Assembly (NCBI GenBank): GCA_933207985.1
Contig: OW240916.1
Span: 83,356,979 to 83,420,978, forward strand
Length of the DNA stretch: 64,000 nt
From: Pelobates cultripes
Lineage: Eukaryota; Chordata; Amphibia; Anura; Pelobatidae
Direction of reading: 5' to 3'
Positions within the stretch are counted from its first letter, which is position 1; the number at the start of each line of letters is the position of its first letter. The notes below the pieces were generated by a model. That model searched no databases. It was not told the origin of the DNA and worked only from the letters and a program-made list of their open reading frames with translations. This document shows, piece by piece, positions 44,701 to 57,401 of this stretch. Both the position numbers and the translations under genes were made by a program.

Positions 44701-47017
44701 CCCCTTCAGACCGGAGGGTGTACTATTACGCCCTATTTTAGGCGGCTCTAAACGCCGCCGGGCGTAATAGTACGCCCGCGGCACATCTTCTCTCCTGCAG
44801 TCCCCCCGGCCATGTGAGAGTGAGGTCCTTGCGAGGACCTCACAATCACATGGCCGGGATAGCTGGCTGCTGTATTGCCAGCAGGGGGACTGCCTGTAAT
44901 GACAGGTAGTCCCCCTCCTGGCTGTAAATAAAATCAAATAAAGTTAATAAAGTGTAAAAAAATATAATTATATACTTAGATCATATATATATATTATATA
45001 TATTATATATATATGATCTAAGTATATATATACACATATACATACACACACACACACTGTCTAGGTGTATTTTACTATTAATATATATATAATTATATAT
45101 ATATTTATATATTAATATCAAATTACACGTAGACTGATACTGATTAAATATATTTATATAATTATTGTTATATATATATATATATATATTGATATATAAT
45201 ATAAAAAAATAAATATGTAAATACGTTAAAAAATAAAATTAAAAAAATAATTAAAAATAAATCATTAAAAAATATATAGATGTATGTTATTTCATTCTAA
45301 CTGTATAGTGATATTAATATATATATATATATATATTTATATCAAAATACACGTAGAACGAAATAATATATATATCTATATACATAAATATATATATAAT
45401 CAGGTAGAATGGCTGCACGCACGGATTTTCCAATAAAAATTAACTTTTATTCAAATTCCCATAAAATAGATTGACGTTTCAGTCCAGCCTGTGGATGAAA
45501 GTCCACAGGCTGGACTGAAACGTCAATCTATTTTATGGGAATTTGAATAAAAGTTAATTTTTATTGGAAAATCCGTGAGTGCAGCCATTCTACCTGATTA
45601 TATGGATATCTAAGCCCTGGTTATGCACCCGGTTTGGAAAAACTAGGAGCCTGTGTGCAAGGTACAGTTTGATTTTTTATATACATAAATATATACGTAT
45701 ATATCACTATATATATACCTATATATAAATAAAAATATTTAAAAAAAATTCTATATATATATACATATATATATACACATACGTATATATATACATATAT
45801 TAATTCTACATATATTTATGTAATATTTTTACATAATTGGGTATCTTAATTAATTACAATTAGCGGGACCTGCCTGACAACCCATGCCGAAAGTAAAGGG
45901 AATTTAATTTGCTAGCACTATATTTAACCCTATAACTTTCCAAGACACCAAAAAACCTGTACATGGGGGGTACTGTTCTACTCAAAGACTTTGCTGAACA
46001 CAAATATTAGTGTTTCAAAACAGTAAAATGTATTACAACGATGATATCGCCAGTAAAAGTGACTTTTTAAAATTTTTCACGCACTTACACGGACGATATT
46101 ATTGCTGCGATACTTTTTACTGTTTTGAAATACAAATATTTGTGTTCAGTGAAGTCTCCCGAGTACAACAGTACCCCTCATGTACAGGTTTTATGGTGTT
46201 TTCAAAAGTTACAACATCAAATATAAGGCTTGTGTTTAATTCTTTTCACATTAAAATTCACCAGATTGGTTAGGTTGCCTTTGAGACCCTATGGTAGCCC
46301 AATAATGAAAATTACCCCTATGATGGCATACCATTTGCAAAAGAAGACAACCCAAGGTATTGCAAACGGGGTATGTCCAGTCATTTGTAGTAGCCACTTA
46401 GTCACAAACACTGGCCAAAATTGGTGTTTTTTGCATTTTTCACACACAAACAAATACTAACGCTAACTTTGGCCAGTGTTTGTGACCAGATGGCTACTAA
46501 AAAAGACTGGACATACCCCATTTGCAATACCTTGGGTTGTCTACTATTGCAAATGGTATGCCATTATGGGTGTAAATTTAATTCCTGGGCTACTATACAG
46601 TTTCAAAGGCAACATAACTTATCTGGCGAATTTCAATTTCAAATGTAACGTGCTATATTTGACCCTGTAACTTCCCAAAACGCCATAAAACCTGTACACA
46701 GGGGGTACTGTTTTACACGTGAGACTTTGCTGAATACAAATATGTGTATTTTATTGCAGTAAAAGCAAACAGTATTATGACATGTAGAACTAAAAAAATA
46801 AACAAAAAAGTCTTATTTTCTCCCATTTTTTTCATATTAAATTATGTTTCACAGCTACATATTTGATATTAAATGAAAGCCCTGTTTCCCCTGAATAAAA
46901 TGATATATAATAAGGGTTTACTATGAAAGAGGTGAATTACGATTGGACAGACATGTAGCGCAAATGCCAGGTTTTGTTTTGTTCACAACGTGTACATTTG
47001 GCTCCGTCCTTAAGGGG
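44701..47017. mobile_element. TTAA-flanked multi-hairpin element, copy 2
   Basis: The termini CCCCTTCAGACCGG and CCGTCCTTAAGGGG are flanked by TTAA (44697-44700) and TTAG (47018-47021, one base changed). The hairpin order is the same as in copy 1 at 23265-25837: tactattacgcc stem, ccagcaggggg stem, AT-rich stems, then large hairpins at about 45890-46220 and 46260-46640. It lacks the 504-bp duplication of copy 1. It has its own extra insert, a palindrome at 45396-45601 with a tail to about 45680. Inserted into an already decayed CR1 LINE. Confidence 0.75.
45396..45601. mobile_element. 206-bp near-perfect palindrome
   Basis: Arms of about 98 bp are identical in reverse complement except one base (gcacgcacgg versus gcactcacgg). 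The centre is 'gtggatgaaagtccac'. The element carries a unique tail 'tatggatatctaagccctgg' to about 45680. The equivalent place in copy 1 (about 24445) is uninterrupted, so this is an insertion. It is a foldback-type element of unknown class. Confidence 0.8.
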
Positions 47018-47275
47018 TTAGACAGCAATTGGATGAATACTTGCAAAAACATAATATTCAGGGATATACTTTTTAATTAGTGAAGTAATAGTTTATTGAT
47101 CCAAGGACACATCTGGCTGCCATCCTTGGGTCAAAAAGGATTTTTTTTTCCTAGTTTGTTGTAAAATTGGAAGCGCTTTAAACTTTTGTTTGCCTTCTTT
47201 TGGATCAATAGCAAAAAAATATATAAGAATGGCTGCACTTGATGGACAAATGTCTCTTTTCAGCTATGTAACCAT

Positions 47276-48579
47276 GAAATAAATAACATGGCAGAGAGAT
47301 TCTTCTGAAAGAAAAAAAATAACACAGACTTTAAATATGAACGTATGTCATATAATGTGAAGCAATTAGATACGAAAGCAAAGAAACTGGAGTTCAAAAT
47401 AAATGATCTGAAAGATATGTATAGAACAAGCATGACAAACTTGCGGCCCACAATGAATATATATAAGGCCCGCCTGCCCTAGGGCCATTTTGTGCTGTTG
47501 CTGCAACCAGTCACAAGACAAGAAAGATATTATCTGTCTGATTCTTGTCTTCCCTCCCATGGCCATAAGAGCGCAGAGTGGCTGTCCGCCTGCAGAGCAG
47601 GCCAGCCACTACCCCTGCCCACCAGTGCCAGAGGATCGTTTGGCCTTCTTGCAGACAAGAGTAGGGCTGGAAATGGAGGACAGGCAGCTCATCTTAAGGT
47701 AGGAGAAGAGGAGCTTGGGGGACCTTCCTGTGTAATGTGTTAAAATGGGGTGCGGGGGCAGTGTATTCATTTGAGGGAGGGAGGGGGCCCGTGTATTAAT
47801 TTGAAGGGGCCAGTGGATTAATTTGGGAGAGGGAGGGGGCCAGTGTATTAAATTGGGGAGGGGCAGTGTATTAATTTGGGAGGGAGGGGGCCAGTGTATT
47901 AAATTGGGGGGGGGCAGTGTATTAATTTGGGGTAGGGAGAGGGCCAGTGTATTAAGTTGGGGGAAGATAGTGGGCAGTGTTTTATAATGGTGGGAGAGAG
48001 GGCAATGTGTTAAATCATGGAGAGGGCAGAGTATTAATTTGGGGGAGGGAGTGGGGCAGTGTATTTTAGTGGTAGGAGGGGGGGCAGTGTGTTAAATTGG
48101 ATGAGGGCATTGTATTAATTTGGGGGAGAGAGGGGGAAGTGTATTAGAGTGCTGAAAGGGGGGACAGTGTATTAGACTGGGTGGATAGGGGCAGTGTATT
48201 AGAGTGTAGGGAGGGGGCATTGTATTAGATTAAGGTGCCGTGTATAAGAGTGTAGGGAGGGGGGCAGTGTATTTAATTTGGGACTGCATGGAGACGCTGA
48301 TTGCTACCCATGGAGATACTAATTGGCCGTGCAGCTTTTTTTATGATGTACTCTTTTAAATAAACCTATGTTTCTATGAAAATTGAAGTTTGTTTGTTTG
48401 CTGCCCACATAAACGTAAATCTTGTTTATAAGGTCAAACATTAGATTCAAAAATATTCCAGAAGAAATTAAGAATGATAAACTAGAATCCTTTCTCGTGT
48501 ACTTTTTCAAAGACTGCATATTGTCTGGGTGAACCCCAATAAGAAAGCCCCTGCTTTTACTTTGTTTGTGACAAGTTTG

Positions 48580-48613
<34 letters not shown>

Positions 48614-48741
48614 AAATAATAATAATAATAATAAATAAATAAAAACAAATACAAATAAAAAAATAAATAAAAAAAAGTTGTTTAATATACCTGTTGGTAT
48701 ACTGATTCTGTGGTAAACCCACTACTATTTTACTGGTCATC
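47276..48741. other. No gene; minisatellite at 47753-48285
   Basis: From 47753 to 48285 G-rich units of about 35-50 bp alternate with 'cagtgtattaatttgggg' ('gggggcagtgtatta' recurs about a dozen times). A (TA)n run lies at 48580-48610, followed by AAT-type repeats to 48670. Short frames at 47490-47743 have no domain. Confidence 0.6.
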
Positions 48742-51678
48742 ATGTCGGACCAACCAAAACCTGCAATGTCAGCAGAATGAAAAGCCTGGCTTCAAGCTGC
48801 AATTGCAGACTCTATCCCCAAAGCCTTGGCAATGTTTCGTGACCAGACAGCCACTCCTGCCACCATCACGCAATTGTCAGACTCGGATAATTCCAGGGTC
48901 TCTGACCATGACGAAGCATCACGTAAGCGCCCTTGGAAGGGTAACAGTGCTTCTGCTGGCAAAGGCAAAGCACCAGCAAATACAGCTAAATTGTCTCATG
49001 CCAAACCCACTTTGATTTCAGAATCTGACCCCTTAAAGGGTTCAACCTCTGGCTATCACCTACGAGTGATAGACGAATACAATGCATATCCAGATGAGGA
49101 TCTCCCAGGTGAAACTTCCTCTTCTGAATTTGTTATGGAGACTTTTCTCCTACCCCAAAACCAGTCCTTTCAGGACACTGATTCTATGTCCACTACTAAT
49201 TTAGATAATACTAAGGACGATATCCTACTGGATACTAATAGTTGTCCTCTATTTGACCCACGCTGCATCAGACACCCTCGTTCAGCGGAATGGACACCCC
49301 CTGATCACATTGCCAAATATTGCAGATTATGGCTTTGTAAACCTTTAGAAAACGAGATTAGAGCCAAATTAAAAGCAGAATGCCCACGGCCTATAATCCC
49401 TGATAAGGTAGCTGTCACCCCTGAACTTGACCCACTCCTGGTAACTTTTCTAACTAAGACGGGTAAAGATCCCTGCAAAGGAATCGAAGTTGGCTTAAAA
49501 GCCACCCAGGACAAGCTGATGGATATAGCATGCCCGCTTATCCAGATTTTTAGAATCGCTGATGAGACGCTAGCAGGTGGCAATTTTGACGCACACATGG
49601 TGCGTGAATGGGCACAAAGAGCATTATGCCTGTTGGGCAATGCCAATGTAGCTATTTCCGTTGAACGGTGTAAAGCCATGTTATATAAAATTGACGCCAA
49701 ATTGGCAGAACTAGGCACCAAAGAACTTGTTCCAAAGACTAACGGACTGTTATTTGGGGACAGGTTCATACGGGACCTGAATAAACGCGTATCCGTGTTT
49801 ACCTCCCTTAACAAGGCACAATGGAACCTTCGCAGGGTGTTCAGACCCCAGCGTTTTTCCTGGAGAGCTGGTTGCTACAGGGGCCGAACGACTGGTAGAG
49901 CTGCCTTCACAGGCTACAGGCCTCAACCAGCAGACTCATGGAATTCGGGCAATACCCGTTTCTACCACAAGCAGTTCTTTCCCTCTAGACGTTCAATCAG
50001 AGGACGTGGATATGCTTCCCTCCGGGGCCGCACTGCTTCAGGTAATCAACTTTCCTTATTCTCAAGTTCCTATTGCAGGCCGGTTAACCCTTTTTTTTCC
50101 CAACAGTGGTGTCTATTAACTCAGGATCCATGGATCCTTCAAACTGTATCTGGTTTCCAAATAGATTTTGCAAACGACCCTCTACAGGAGTCTCACCCTC
50201 CACCTCTGCACATGTCTCAAGAGGAAAATGCGACCTTGGAGGCCGCGCTAAACGACCTTGTCACCAAGGGCGCTATAGAACGTTCTCGGTCCTCTCACAG
50301 ATTCATAAGCAACATATTTCTGGTCCGAAAACAGTCAGGAGACTTTCAACCAGTTATCAACCTGAAAGACCTAAACAATTTTATTGTTTACCAACATTTC
50401 AAAATGGAGGGTATCCACCTCCTTCAAGACCTACTCTGCGAGGGAGACTGGTTCTCTCATTTGGACTTGACAGATGCTTACCTCACGGTTCCTATAACAC
50501 CGGCCCATCGCTGTTTCCTACAGTTCAGATGGCATCAAGACTTATGGCAGTTCACATGCCTCCCCTTCGGACTCTGTTCCGCACCTTGGTGTTTCACCAA
50601 GCTGATGAAACCGGTCATGGCCTTGTTATGCTCTCAGGGGATTCGCTCCATCATATATCTGGACGATATCCTCCTTATGGCTCAGGACCCAGGCACTCTA
50701 CGCCTCCATACAGACATGACCACAGCTCTGTTAAAAAACTTGGGGTTCGTGATCAATGTCCAAAAATCCGTTCTCACCCCGTCTCAGATGGTTCAATTCC
50801 TTGGATTCCAAATAGATTCCGTTTTGGCTATCCTACAACTATCTTCAGTAAAGATCAAGAACATCAAAAAAGACATCAGAAAAATTCTAGCCTATTTGAC
50901 TATCCGTCTTTGCAACTTAGCTCGCATATTCGGACTACTCTCCGCCTCGATACAGGCAATCTTCCCAGCTCCTTTACATTACCTAGCAATGCAACATCTG
51001 AAGACTCGCTCTTTACGCCACTCTGCATCTTATGATCAACAGATCTCCTTGATAGACAAAGTCCGACTCGAACTGAACTGGTGGCTACACAATATGGATG
51101 CATGGAACGGGAGAGCGATCCTCAGCTCACAGCCAGATTACATCCTAGAATCAGATGCCAGTCTTCTGGGCTGGCGTGCATCATGCGCAAATCTCTCTAC
51201 TGGAGGTCCTTGGTCCCCATCAGAACGGGCATTGCACATCAATTGCCTCAAGTTGATTGCCGGTTCCTTTGCGATTCGCAGTTTTGCAAAGGACTCTTAC
51301 AATTGTTCCCTAGTGCTGAGAATGGACAACATCTCAGCTGTTCAATACGTGAATCGTTTGGTGGGATCCCATTCCAAAATGTTCTCAGACCTCACAAAAG
51401 AATTATATCAATTTTGTCTGGACAGGAACATCTCCCTTCGAGCGGAGTATCTACCTGGTTCCGGCAACTTACTCGCAGATTGGTTCTCTCGGCACTGGAG
51501 AGACTCCAGCGACTGGCAATTGGACCCACACGTTTTTTACCATCTCCATCTTCTTCAGGGTCCATTCAACCTCGACCTATTTGCGTCTCGTCTGAATCGA
51601 CAGACGGACGCTTTTTTTAGTTGGTTGCTGGATCCAACCTCTCTGGCAGTAGACGCCTTCTTCAATCTTGGCCAATGA
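48742..51678 (+). pseudogene. DIRS-type retrotransposon: gag, reverse transcriptase, RNase H
   Basis: A continuous 950-codon frame from 48826 to 51678; the likely original start is ATG 48742 in the same frame, cut off by TGA at 48778-48780. The first ~350 residues are gag-like, with an Arg/Gly-rich tail (RSIRGRGYASLRGRTASG). RT follows: LNDLVTKGAIERS, INLKDLNNFI, DLTDAYLTVPI, FTCLPFGLCSAP and the active site YLDD at 50656-50667. RNase H begins with ESDASLLGW (about 51150), then RMDNISAVQYVN and GSGNLLADWFSR. The C-terminal part of RNase H continues in another frame (AYAFPQFSIILH, 51690 on), so a frameshift lies near 51675. It copies itself through an RNA intermediate but integrates with a recombinase, encoded downstream. 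One stop and one shift suggest it is inactive but fairly young. Confidence 0.9.
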
Positions 51679-51679
51679 C

Positions 51680-52872
51680 CGGAGCTTATGCCTTCCCTCA
51701 GTTCTCCATAATCCTTCACACTCTTCATCATCTCAGGACTCAGGGGACCACAATAACACTGCTGATCTCTTTGTGGCGTACCCAACCATGGCTCCCCAAT
51801 CTCTTGGAGATGTCGGTGAATTATCCACTACTGCTACCTGCCACACATGATCTTCTCAAAGATCCTGCAGGCATCTTTCACCCTCTCGCGTTGCAGGGTC
51901 ATCTCCAACTAGTGGCATGGACTGTTTCAGGGGATCCTGGAATGTCGCAGGACTTTTGGAGACTGCTAGAGAACTCTTATGGGACTCATGGGCCCCCGGG
52001 ACTAGACGCTCTTACCTCTCAGCCTGGCAAGTTTGGCATTGCTGGTGCTTAAAAAGGGGTATTGATCCCGTTTCAGCTTCTTTGATTAACGTTATGAACT
52101 TTCTGTCCTCTCTTTTTGATGAAGGTAAATCCTACAGATCCATTAATGTGTTTCGTTCAGCAATTTCGGCAGCTCATGGCCCCATTGACAATACAGCAAT
52201 AGGTAAACACCCCTCCATCTGAAGACTGTTGCGTGGCATTCGTCTTGCTCGACCTCCTCTCCCAAAATATTCTAATATTTGGGATTTTGCTCTTGTTTTG
52301 TCCTTCCTGGAGACTTGGCCACCCAACGAAGCACTCTCTCTCCGACTACTGTCAGCCAAATTAGCTCTTCTTCTCTGCTTAGTTTCTTTTAGAAGAGTGT
52401 CTGATATTCAGGCATTTGACTTTCACGCTATTGATTCCACCCCCCAAGGTGTACGTTTCAACATTTCTCGCCGCACTAAAACTAATTCCTTAACGATTAC
52501 TTACCCTTACTTTTTAGACAGACCGTCTCTCTGCGTTGCTCGTTGTGTCCAACATTACGTCGCCTCTACATCACCTCTACATACCCCTACGGGCCCCTTG
52601 TTTATCTCATATGTGCGACCACACAAGCCAGTGTGTCCCACGATTGTCCCACGATTGCCCGCTGGATTAAATGGCTTCTCGATTTGGCGGGCATAGATTC
52701 CTCTTTTGGAGCTCATTCTGTCAGAGGTGCTGCTGCCTCTTCTGCCTTTATGGCTGGGGGATCCCTTGCAGACATCCCAAAATGCGCTGATTGGTCTAGA
52801 GAATCTACCTTCCGTACCTTTTATTTTCGACAATCGTCCCATGCTTCTTTCTCTTTGGTTTCCACGCTTTAA
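51680..52872 (+). pseudogene. DIRS element: RNase H end and tyrosine recombinase
   Basis: After the RNase H tail (to about 51950) the frame from 51917 encodes a DIRS tyrosine recombinase. The N-terminal SAM-like domain (WAPGTRRSYLSAWQVW, INVMNFLSSLFDEGKSYRSINVFRSAISA) runs to an in-frame TGA at 52220-52222. The same frame continues with WETW-like and catalytic Arg segment LVSFRRVSDIQAF (about 52385). A frameshift near 52640 leads to the second half with HSVRGAAAS (His and Arg of the tetrad, about 52715) and TFRTFYFR (nucleophile Tyr at 52820-52822). All four catalytic residues are legible. The enzyme would circularise or integrate the cDNA without an integrase. Confidence 0.9.
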
Positions 52873-52885
52873 AACAGCAAATATG

Positions 52886-52972
52886 AAGCCTCCTGTCTTG
52901 CCATAAAATTCGGGATTATTCTAGCTTTAGTGACTGAATAATCAAAATTTTATTAAAGACAGGAGGCGAATA
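52886..52972. repeat. DIRS 3' inverted hairpin
   Basis: 'gcctcctgtctt' (52889-52900) and 'agacaggaggc' (52957-52967) form a stem just after the recombinase frame, followed by 'gaatattttcccaccc'. Position and sequence fit the non-coding 3' complementary region of DIRS elements; the exact element end is not resolved. Confidence 0.6.
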
Positions 52973-53448
52973 TTTTCCCACCCTATTAGTATCCCACCCC
53001 AGATTTTAGTTTTCAGGTCACATATACTCTTAATTTTTTCTAAGTTTCTTGTGAGACTTTATATTAATCTGGCTGTTTTTCTGTTTGCTCTGGTTAGGTG
53101 CTTATTAATCTGCCTGGTTCTGACTATTTTAGATTTGCAATAGTTTATAATCGTAATATCCAGGGGGTAGATCTGTGTATATAGATATCTTGCGGACGCC
53201 CAGTCCAAGTGACCATACTTTCACGATCTTTCTCTGTCTTTTAGTGTGAAGTTTCTCTGCATGAGCCACGAAGACTACGTTCCATTGGTCTCTAGTTTCG
53301 GCTGCGTTCTGGTTTACATGGTTGATGGATCACTCAAGTTTACACGGTTGACTACACTTATGATCGGCTGCATTTGGGAGGAGCCTGACAGACTGTTATT
53401 TTCTAATATGTGTCCTGATTGGTTGATTTTTTTTCTCTATATGTTTAA
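52973..53448. other. No gene; probable DIRS 3' flank
   Basis: AT-rich sequence with a short frame (53246-53461) lacking domains. It may include the right terminal repeat of the DIRS element. Confidence 0.3.
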
Positions 53449-53620
53449 AGGACCACTATAGTGCCAGGAAAACATACTTGTTTTCCTGGCACTATAGTGC
53501 CCTGAGGGTGCCCAAACCCTCAGGGTCCCCCTCCCGCCGGGCTCTAGGGTGAGGAAGGGGTTAAACTTACCTCTTTCTCCAGCGCCTGGCAGGGAGCTCT
53601 CCTCCTCTCCTCCTCCTCGG
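53449..53620 (+). mobile_element. TTAA MITE fragment with hairpin
   Basis: 'aggaccactatagtgccagg' follows TTAA (53445-53448). The hairpin 'cactatagtgccaggaaaac'/'gttttcctggcactatagtg' and the 'ccctcagggtccccctcccg' segment match 7400-7541 in inverse orientation. The right terminus is missing. Confidence 0.65.
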
Positions 53621-54373
53621 CTGAATGCAAGATGGAAAGAATACAACAGTTACAAGCCACAAGGATTACCAGAGACATTGCCGAGAGACGTTATAGCTAA
53701 ACTCCTCATGTACTCATTTAACAAAAAAATTAATATCTGTTAACAGAGAAGCCCATTAACAAATCCCAAATTCAAAAATGTTGTATTATTACAAGACCTA
53801 TCTTTTCAAATAAGATCTTAAGATCTTGAAGAAGATCTTTTTTAACAGTAATCCCCTCTGAAGTAACACAATATAAAATTTAGATGGGATTTCCTGACAT
53901 TTTCCAACATTTTTTGGAAGGGACAGATTGAAAACTTTGAGTCCTTAGAAAAAGTGGTTGTTTTGTTGAAACACTTGAAGTCATGAGAGGGTGAGTTTTC
54001 CCCTTTTCTTTGTCTTTTATTATGTTAAAATTCTTTACATGTGATGAGATACTTTAGTGGGATATTGATATCTTGCCATAAGTAAAAAGCTGAATAAGCT
54101 GGGCCTTTAATATTAACCTGAGCACATGATTGAATAAATATTAACCAACTTTTCTTTTATGTATAATTATATAAGATTACATAACCCATCTCTTTGTTTC
54201 CCATCTGACATCTTTCTCTGTATCTTTTCTGTTTAAATACATGTTATTATACAGTGTAGTGATTTTGTATATCATTATGTATTGTCCTGTCTTGTCATGC
54301 TTTTATATTCTTTTTTGTATGTACGATATAAATGTTTTTATGCAATAAAAAAGAAAATAAAGCAAAAAAAGGT
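53621..54373. other. No gene; LINE-like 3' tail
   Basis: Ends '...atgcaataaaaaagaaaataaagc' and A-rich, like a LINE 3' UTR with polyadenylation signal, just before the L1-like insertion. No coding region is recognised. Confidence 0.3.
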
Positions 54374-54504
54374 AAAAATAATCCTTCATCAGAGAGCAGT
54401 CGCATGTCTGCAGTGCTCTGGGCCAAAATCGGCAAAACTCGATAACTACCCTAAAAGATCAGCAGTGCCCTACCAATACCTCTCCAACCCATTTACTCCA
54501 CACT

Positions 54505-55310
54505 ATGGGAAAACGAACCAAAAAACTAAAAGCCCACTCAGACGAGGGCACAAGAAGAATAGGGGACATATTTCTGGCGCAGTCTAAAACCAAAATGGTG
54601 GCGACGCCTGAATCCGTAGGCCTATCCTCAGAGGAGGATCCACTGGATTCCCCAGACGCCATCCCCGAAGCAGATGACCCATTCTCGACCATACAAGTAG
54701 GTGACCTCGGGGCCCCTGCAACTAAAGGAGACATCCTGGGCCTCCTGAAACACCTGCATACCTGGTTCCGCACAGATATAGCGCTGCTTCGCGAGGAGGT
54801 CAAGGCCGTAACAAACAGAGTGAAGGCCACAGAAGAGGATATTTCCTCCATAGCACAACAACAAACGGGGGCAACGGAACAAATACGACAACTCCAAGGC
54901 TCACACCAGGCCTTGCAGGCCAGAGTGGATGCAATGGACGACACTAGGAGACGTACCAACATCAAGTCAGAGGCATTACAGAAACCGTTAATGACGGGGA
55001 GCTACCCCACTTTGTCCAGCGCCTTGTATCGGAGATTCTGTGTCCCAAGCAGGCAAAGATCCTACAAGTGGACAGAATACACAGACTCCCCAAGTCTCCC
55101 AGGGCACCGGCGGACGCACCCCGCGATGTCCTCCTCCGATTCCAGTCCCTCCAAGATAAACAGTCTGTAATGGAAGCCGTCAGGAACAAATGCCCGTTTC
55201 CATTTGAAGACTGCCAAATCACCTTCCTACAGGACCTCTGCAGGGCAACGCTGGAGTGGAGACGCTCAGTCAACCAGGTCACCAAGACGCTCCGAGAAGC
55301 AAGCGTCTAA
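54505..55310 (+). pseudogene. L1-type ORF1 (RNA-binding chaperone), frameshifted
   Basis: Starts MGKRTKKLKAHSDEGT, then an acidic linker and a coiled coil (about residues 80-150: LREEVKAVTNRVKATEEDISSIAQ...LQARVDAMDDTRRRTNIK), which is the trimerisation region of L1 ORF1 proteins. A frameshift near 54967 moves the RRM-like half to another frame (DRIHRLPKSPRAPADAPRDVLLRFQSLQDK, 55068-55310), ended by a stop at 55308. In L1 elements this protein coats the element RNA in the cytoplasm. No RT frame follows. Confidence 0.75.
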
Positions 55311-55728
55311 TACAGATGGGGCCCATCTCACACACTAGTGGCCACCCAGGGCGAGACCACCCACCGACTCACGTCAGCAGCTGATGCTGACTCTTTCCTC
55401 CGCAGTCTGGGACTAAACGGCCTCAAGAAGAAAGCTCCTACCTCTGGACACTCCTGGGACGTGCCCAACATAATCCCCTTCGTACCTCGCAATGAAGCTG
55501 ACACAGGCTGAGACACCACAAGAGGGCCTGGACCTACCTTCACTCTCTCACAGGGGAGTATGCCGAGGGACTGGCAATCAATATTAATGCAGTTAATATT
55601 TGTAATTTACAGTTTGTTTGTTTGTTTTTTCAACATGTTTAACCAACATTATATTGTTTCTATAACTTGCATCTGATCCAACATTAGTCCTTAAGGACAG
55701 ACAGACTGACTACATCCCCACCCCTCCC

Positions 55729-57401
55729 CTAGGCTCAAGAGTCACTACGGATAGCATCTCCTTTGTTCGGGTGAGAAGATCAATTGCTTCTTTAGCAGTA
55801 GGAAAGGATTTGAGCCCGTCGTCTATGTAAAAGTTTCTTTCGACAAATTGACTAGCGTCGGATCCATACTCAGCTTCTCCAAGCTGGGCTGTCCTTTTTA
55901 GTCCATAGATTGCTACAGCTGGGGAAGGGCTGTTCCCAAAGACATGCACCCTCATTCGGTAATCAATTACCTCTCTGTTGAGGTCATTGTCCTTGTGCCA
56001 TAGGAACCTGAGGTAGTTTCTGTTGTCCTCCTTGACGATGAAGCGGTGGAACATTTGTTGAATGTACGCCATCACTGCAACAGGTTCTTGTCTAAAACGA
56101 ATTAGGACTCCAATCAGGCTGTTGTTCAAGTTGGGCCCTGTTAGGAGCATGTTGTTAAGTGAGATGCCTTCATGTTGGGCACTGGAGTCAAAGACAACTC
56201 TGATTTGGTCTGGCTTTCATGGGTGATACACACCGAAGGAAGGGAGGTACCAGCATTCTTCTCCTTCTTTCAGTGGAGGTGTGGGTTCAGCATGACCTCT
56301 ATCAAAGATATTCTGGATAAAGTCTACAAAATGTCTTTCCATCTCTGGTTTCCTGCTTAAAGAACGCTTTAAGGAGGAAAATCTTTTAATGGCTTGATGT
56401 AGATTGTTCGGTAGGTTCTCTCTCGGGAGGCGAAATGGTAGGGGTGCTACCCAACTGTTGGAATCATCCTGAAAGAAACCGTTGTCCATTACCTTAAGGA
56501 ATTCTTTGTCTTCTACTGAAGGAGCTAACATGTTGTCTTCACTGCTTGTATTGAAAACTGTAGAGCCAAACCTGTCATCGTATGTGCGGGAAAGGTTTGT
56601 GTTGTCATGTTGCAACTTGCAGCTAGTTACCTTCTCCTTTACCCAGTAGTGATGTGGGCATGGCTCAAAGTGAGTATTACGACCATTCGGCAATACGTTT
56701 GTCTTGAATGAAGAAGTAGGCCTTTTCATTTTGCCTATACAGACATTACCTATGATGACCCAGCCTAAGTCTAGGTACTGGGCAAATGGAGCATCTGGGG
56801 GTCCGCTGACCTGCCTGTGCACCTTGTGGACCCTTAGAATATCTCTTCCCAGCTGAAGAAGGATTTTAGCATCTTTGTCAAGTGGTGGGATTTCACTTGC
56901 TATTGACTTTAGGTGAGGGTGGAAGAAGGCAACTTCTGGTGTAGGTATTTCTTCTTTGTTGGCTGGTATCTGGTTGCACTCTACAAGTGTAGGTAAGGGT
57001 AATTGTAAGTTATCTCTTAGAGAGGACACAATAAATCCATGTGCCCTTCTTCCAAAGACCTCTGTAGTGCCGCTTCAAGTGCCTAAGGTGTAAGGATGAA
57101 CCTCTCCTCTTATGCAAAATAGATCAAACAGTTCAGATCGGGCAAGTGATCGATTGCTTTGATCATCTAAGATAGCATACACCTTTAAAGTCTTTTCTGG
57201 TTGATCCTTGTGGTGAACATTCACTAGGCATATTTTAGCACAAGACTTGTCACGGTGGTCTTCCCCACACACTTCCGTGCATGAAGAAAATATCATGGTG
57301 GGATTAGCCACCTGATCTGTAATTTTCCCGTCGTGATTTGGCTTGGGAGAAAGGTTTGCAAGTAGTGAAGGATTGGACTCAAGTGGATGGAGAGCTTGCA
57401 C
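55729..57401 (-). pseudogene. BEL/Pao protease and partial reverse transcriptase
   Basis: From 57401 the frame carries the aspartic-protease region VYAILDDQSNRSLARSELF (about 57170), stops at TGA 57075-57077, and continues in the same frame. Next come LGWVIIGNVCIGK, then the RT-entry region EMERHFVDFIQNIFDRGHAEPTP and CWYLPSFGVYHP, to TGA 56217-56219. The same frame goes on with MLLTGPNLNNSLIGVLIRFR and the active site FYIDDGL (55818-55829 codes the YIDD box). It ends in foreign sequence after SVVTLEP. Three in-frame stops over the protein, no frameshift in this part, and a missing C-terminus. No integrase is present. Confidence 0.85.

Larger units (their letters stand above)
43786..47275 (+). 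pseudogene. CR1-clade LINE, split by a TTAA element
   Basis: RT fragments include VKHWLKDRAQRVVINNAFSS (43830), VFADNTKLCK (43990, corresponding to FADDTKL with the second Asp changed to Asn) and MKFNVDKCKVMHF (44095). ERVQ-like LEKVQRWATKLIKG and LNLFSLKKRHLKGDMITLYKYI follow (44339-44590). It resumes after the insert with 'gacagcaattggatgaatac' (47021). The 3' UTR is characteristic: 'ggtcaaaaaggatttttttt', then 'cttttggatcaatagcaaa', then 'tttcagctatgtaacca'. The active-site change and frame breaks show it is dead; the 5' half is missing. Confidence 0.85.

Noticed and set aside
49305..49814. 169-codon antisense frame in the DIRS gag region
   Set aside because: Antisense shadow of the gag frame with no recognisable domain.
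55068..55310. Separate small gene
   Set aside because: It is the shifted C-terminal half of the L1-type ORF1, not an independent gene.
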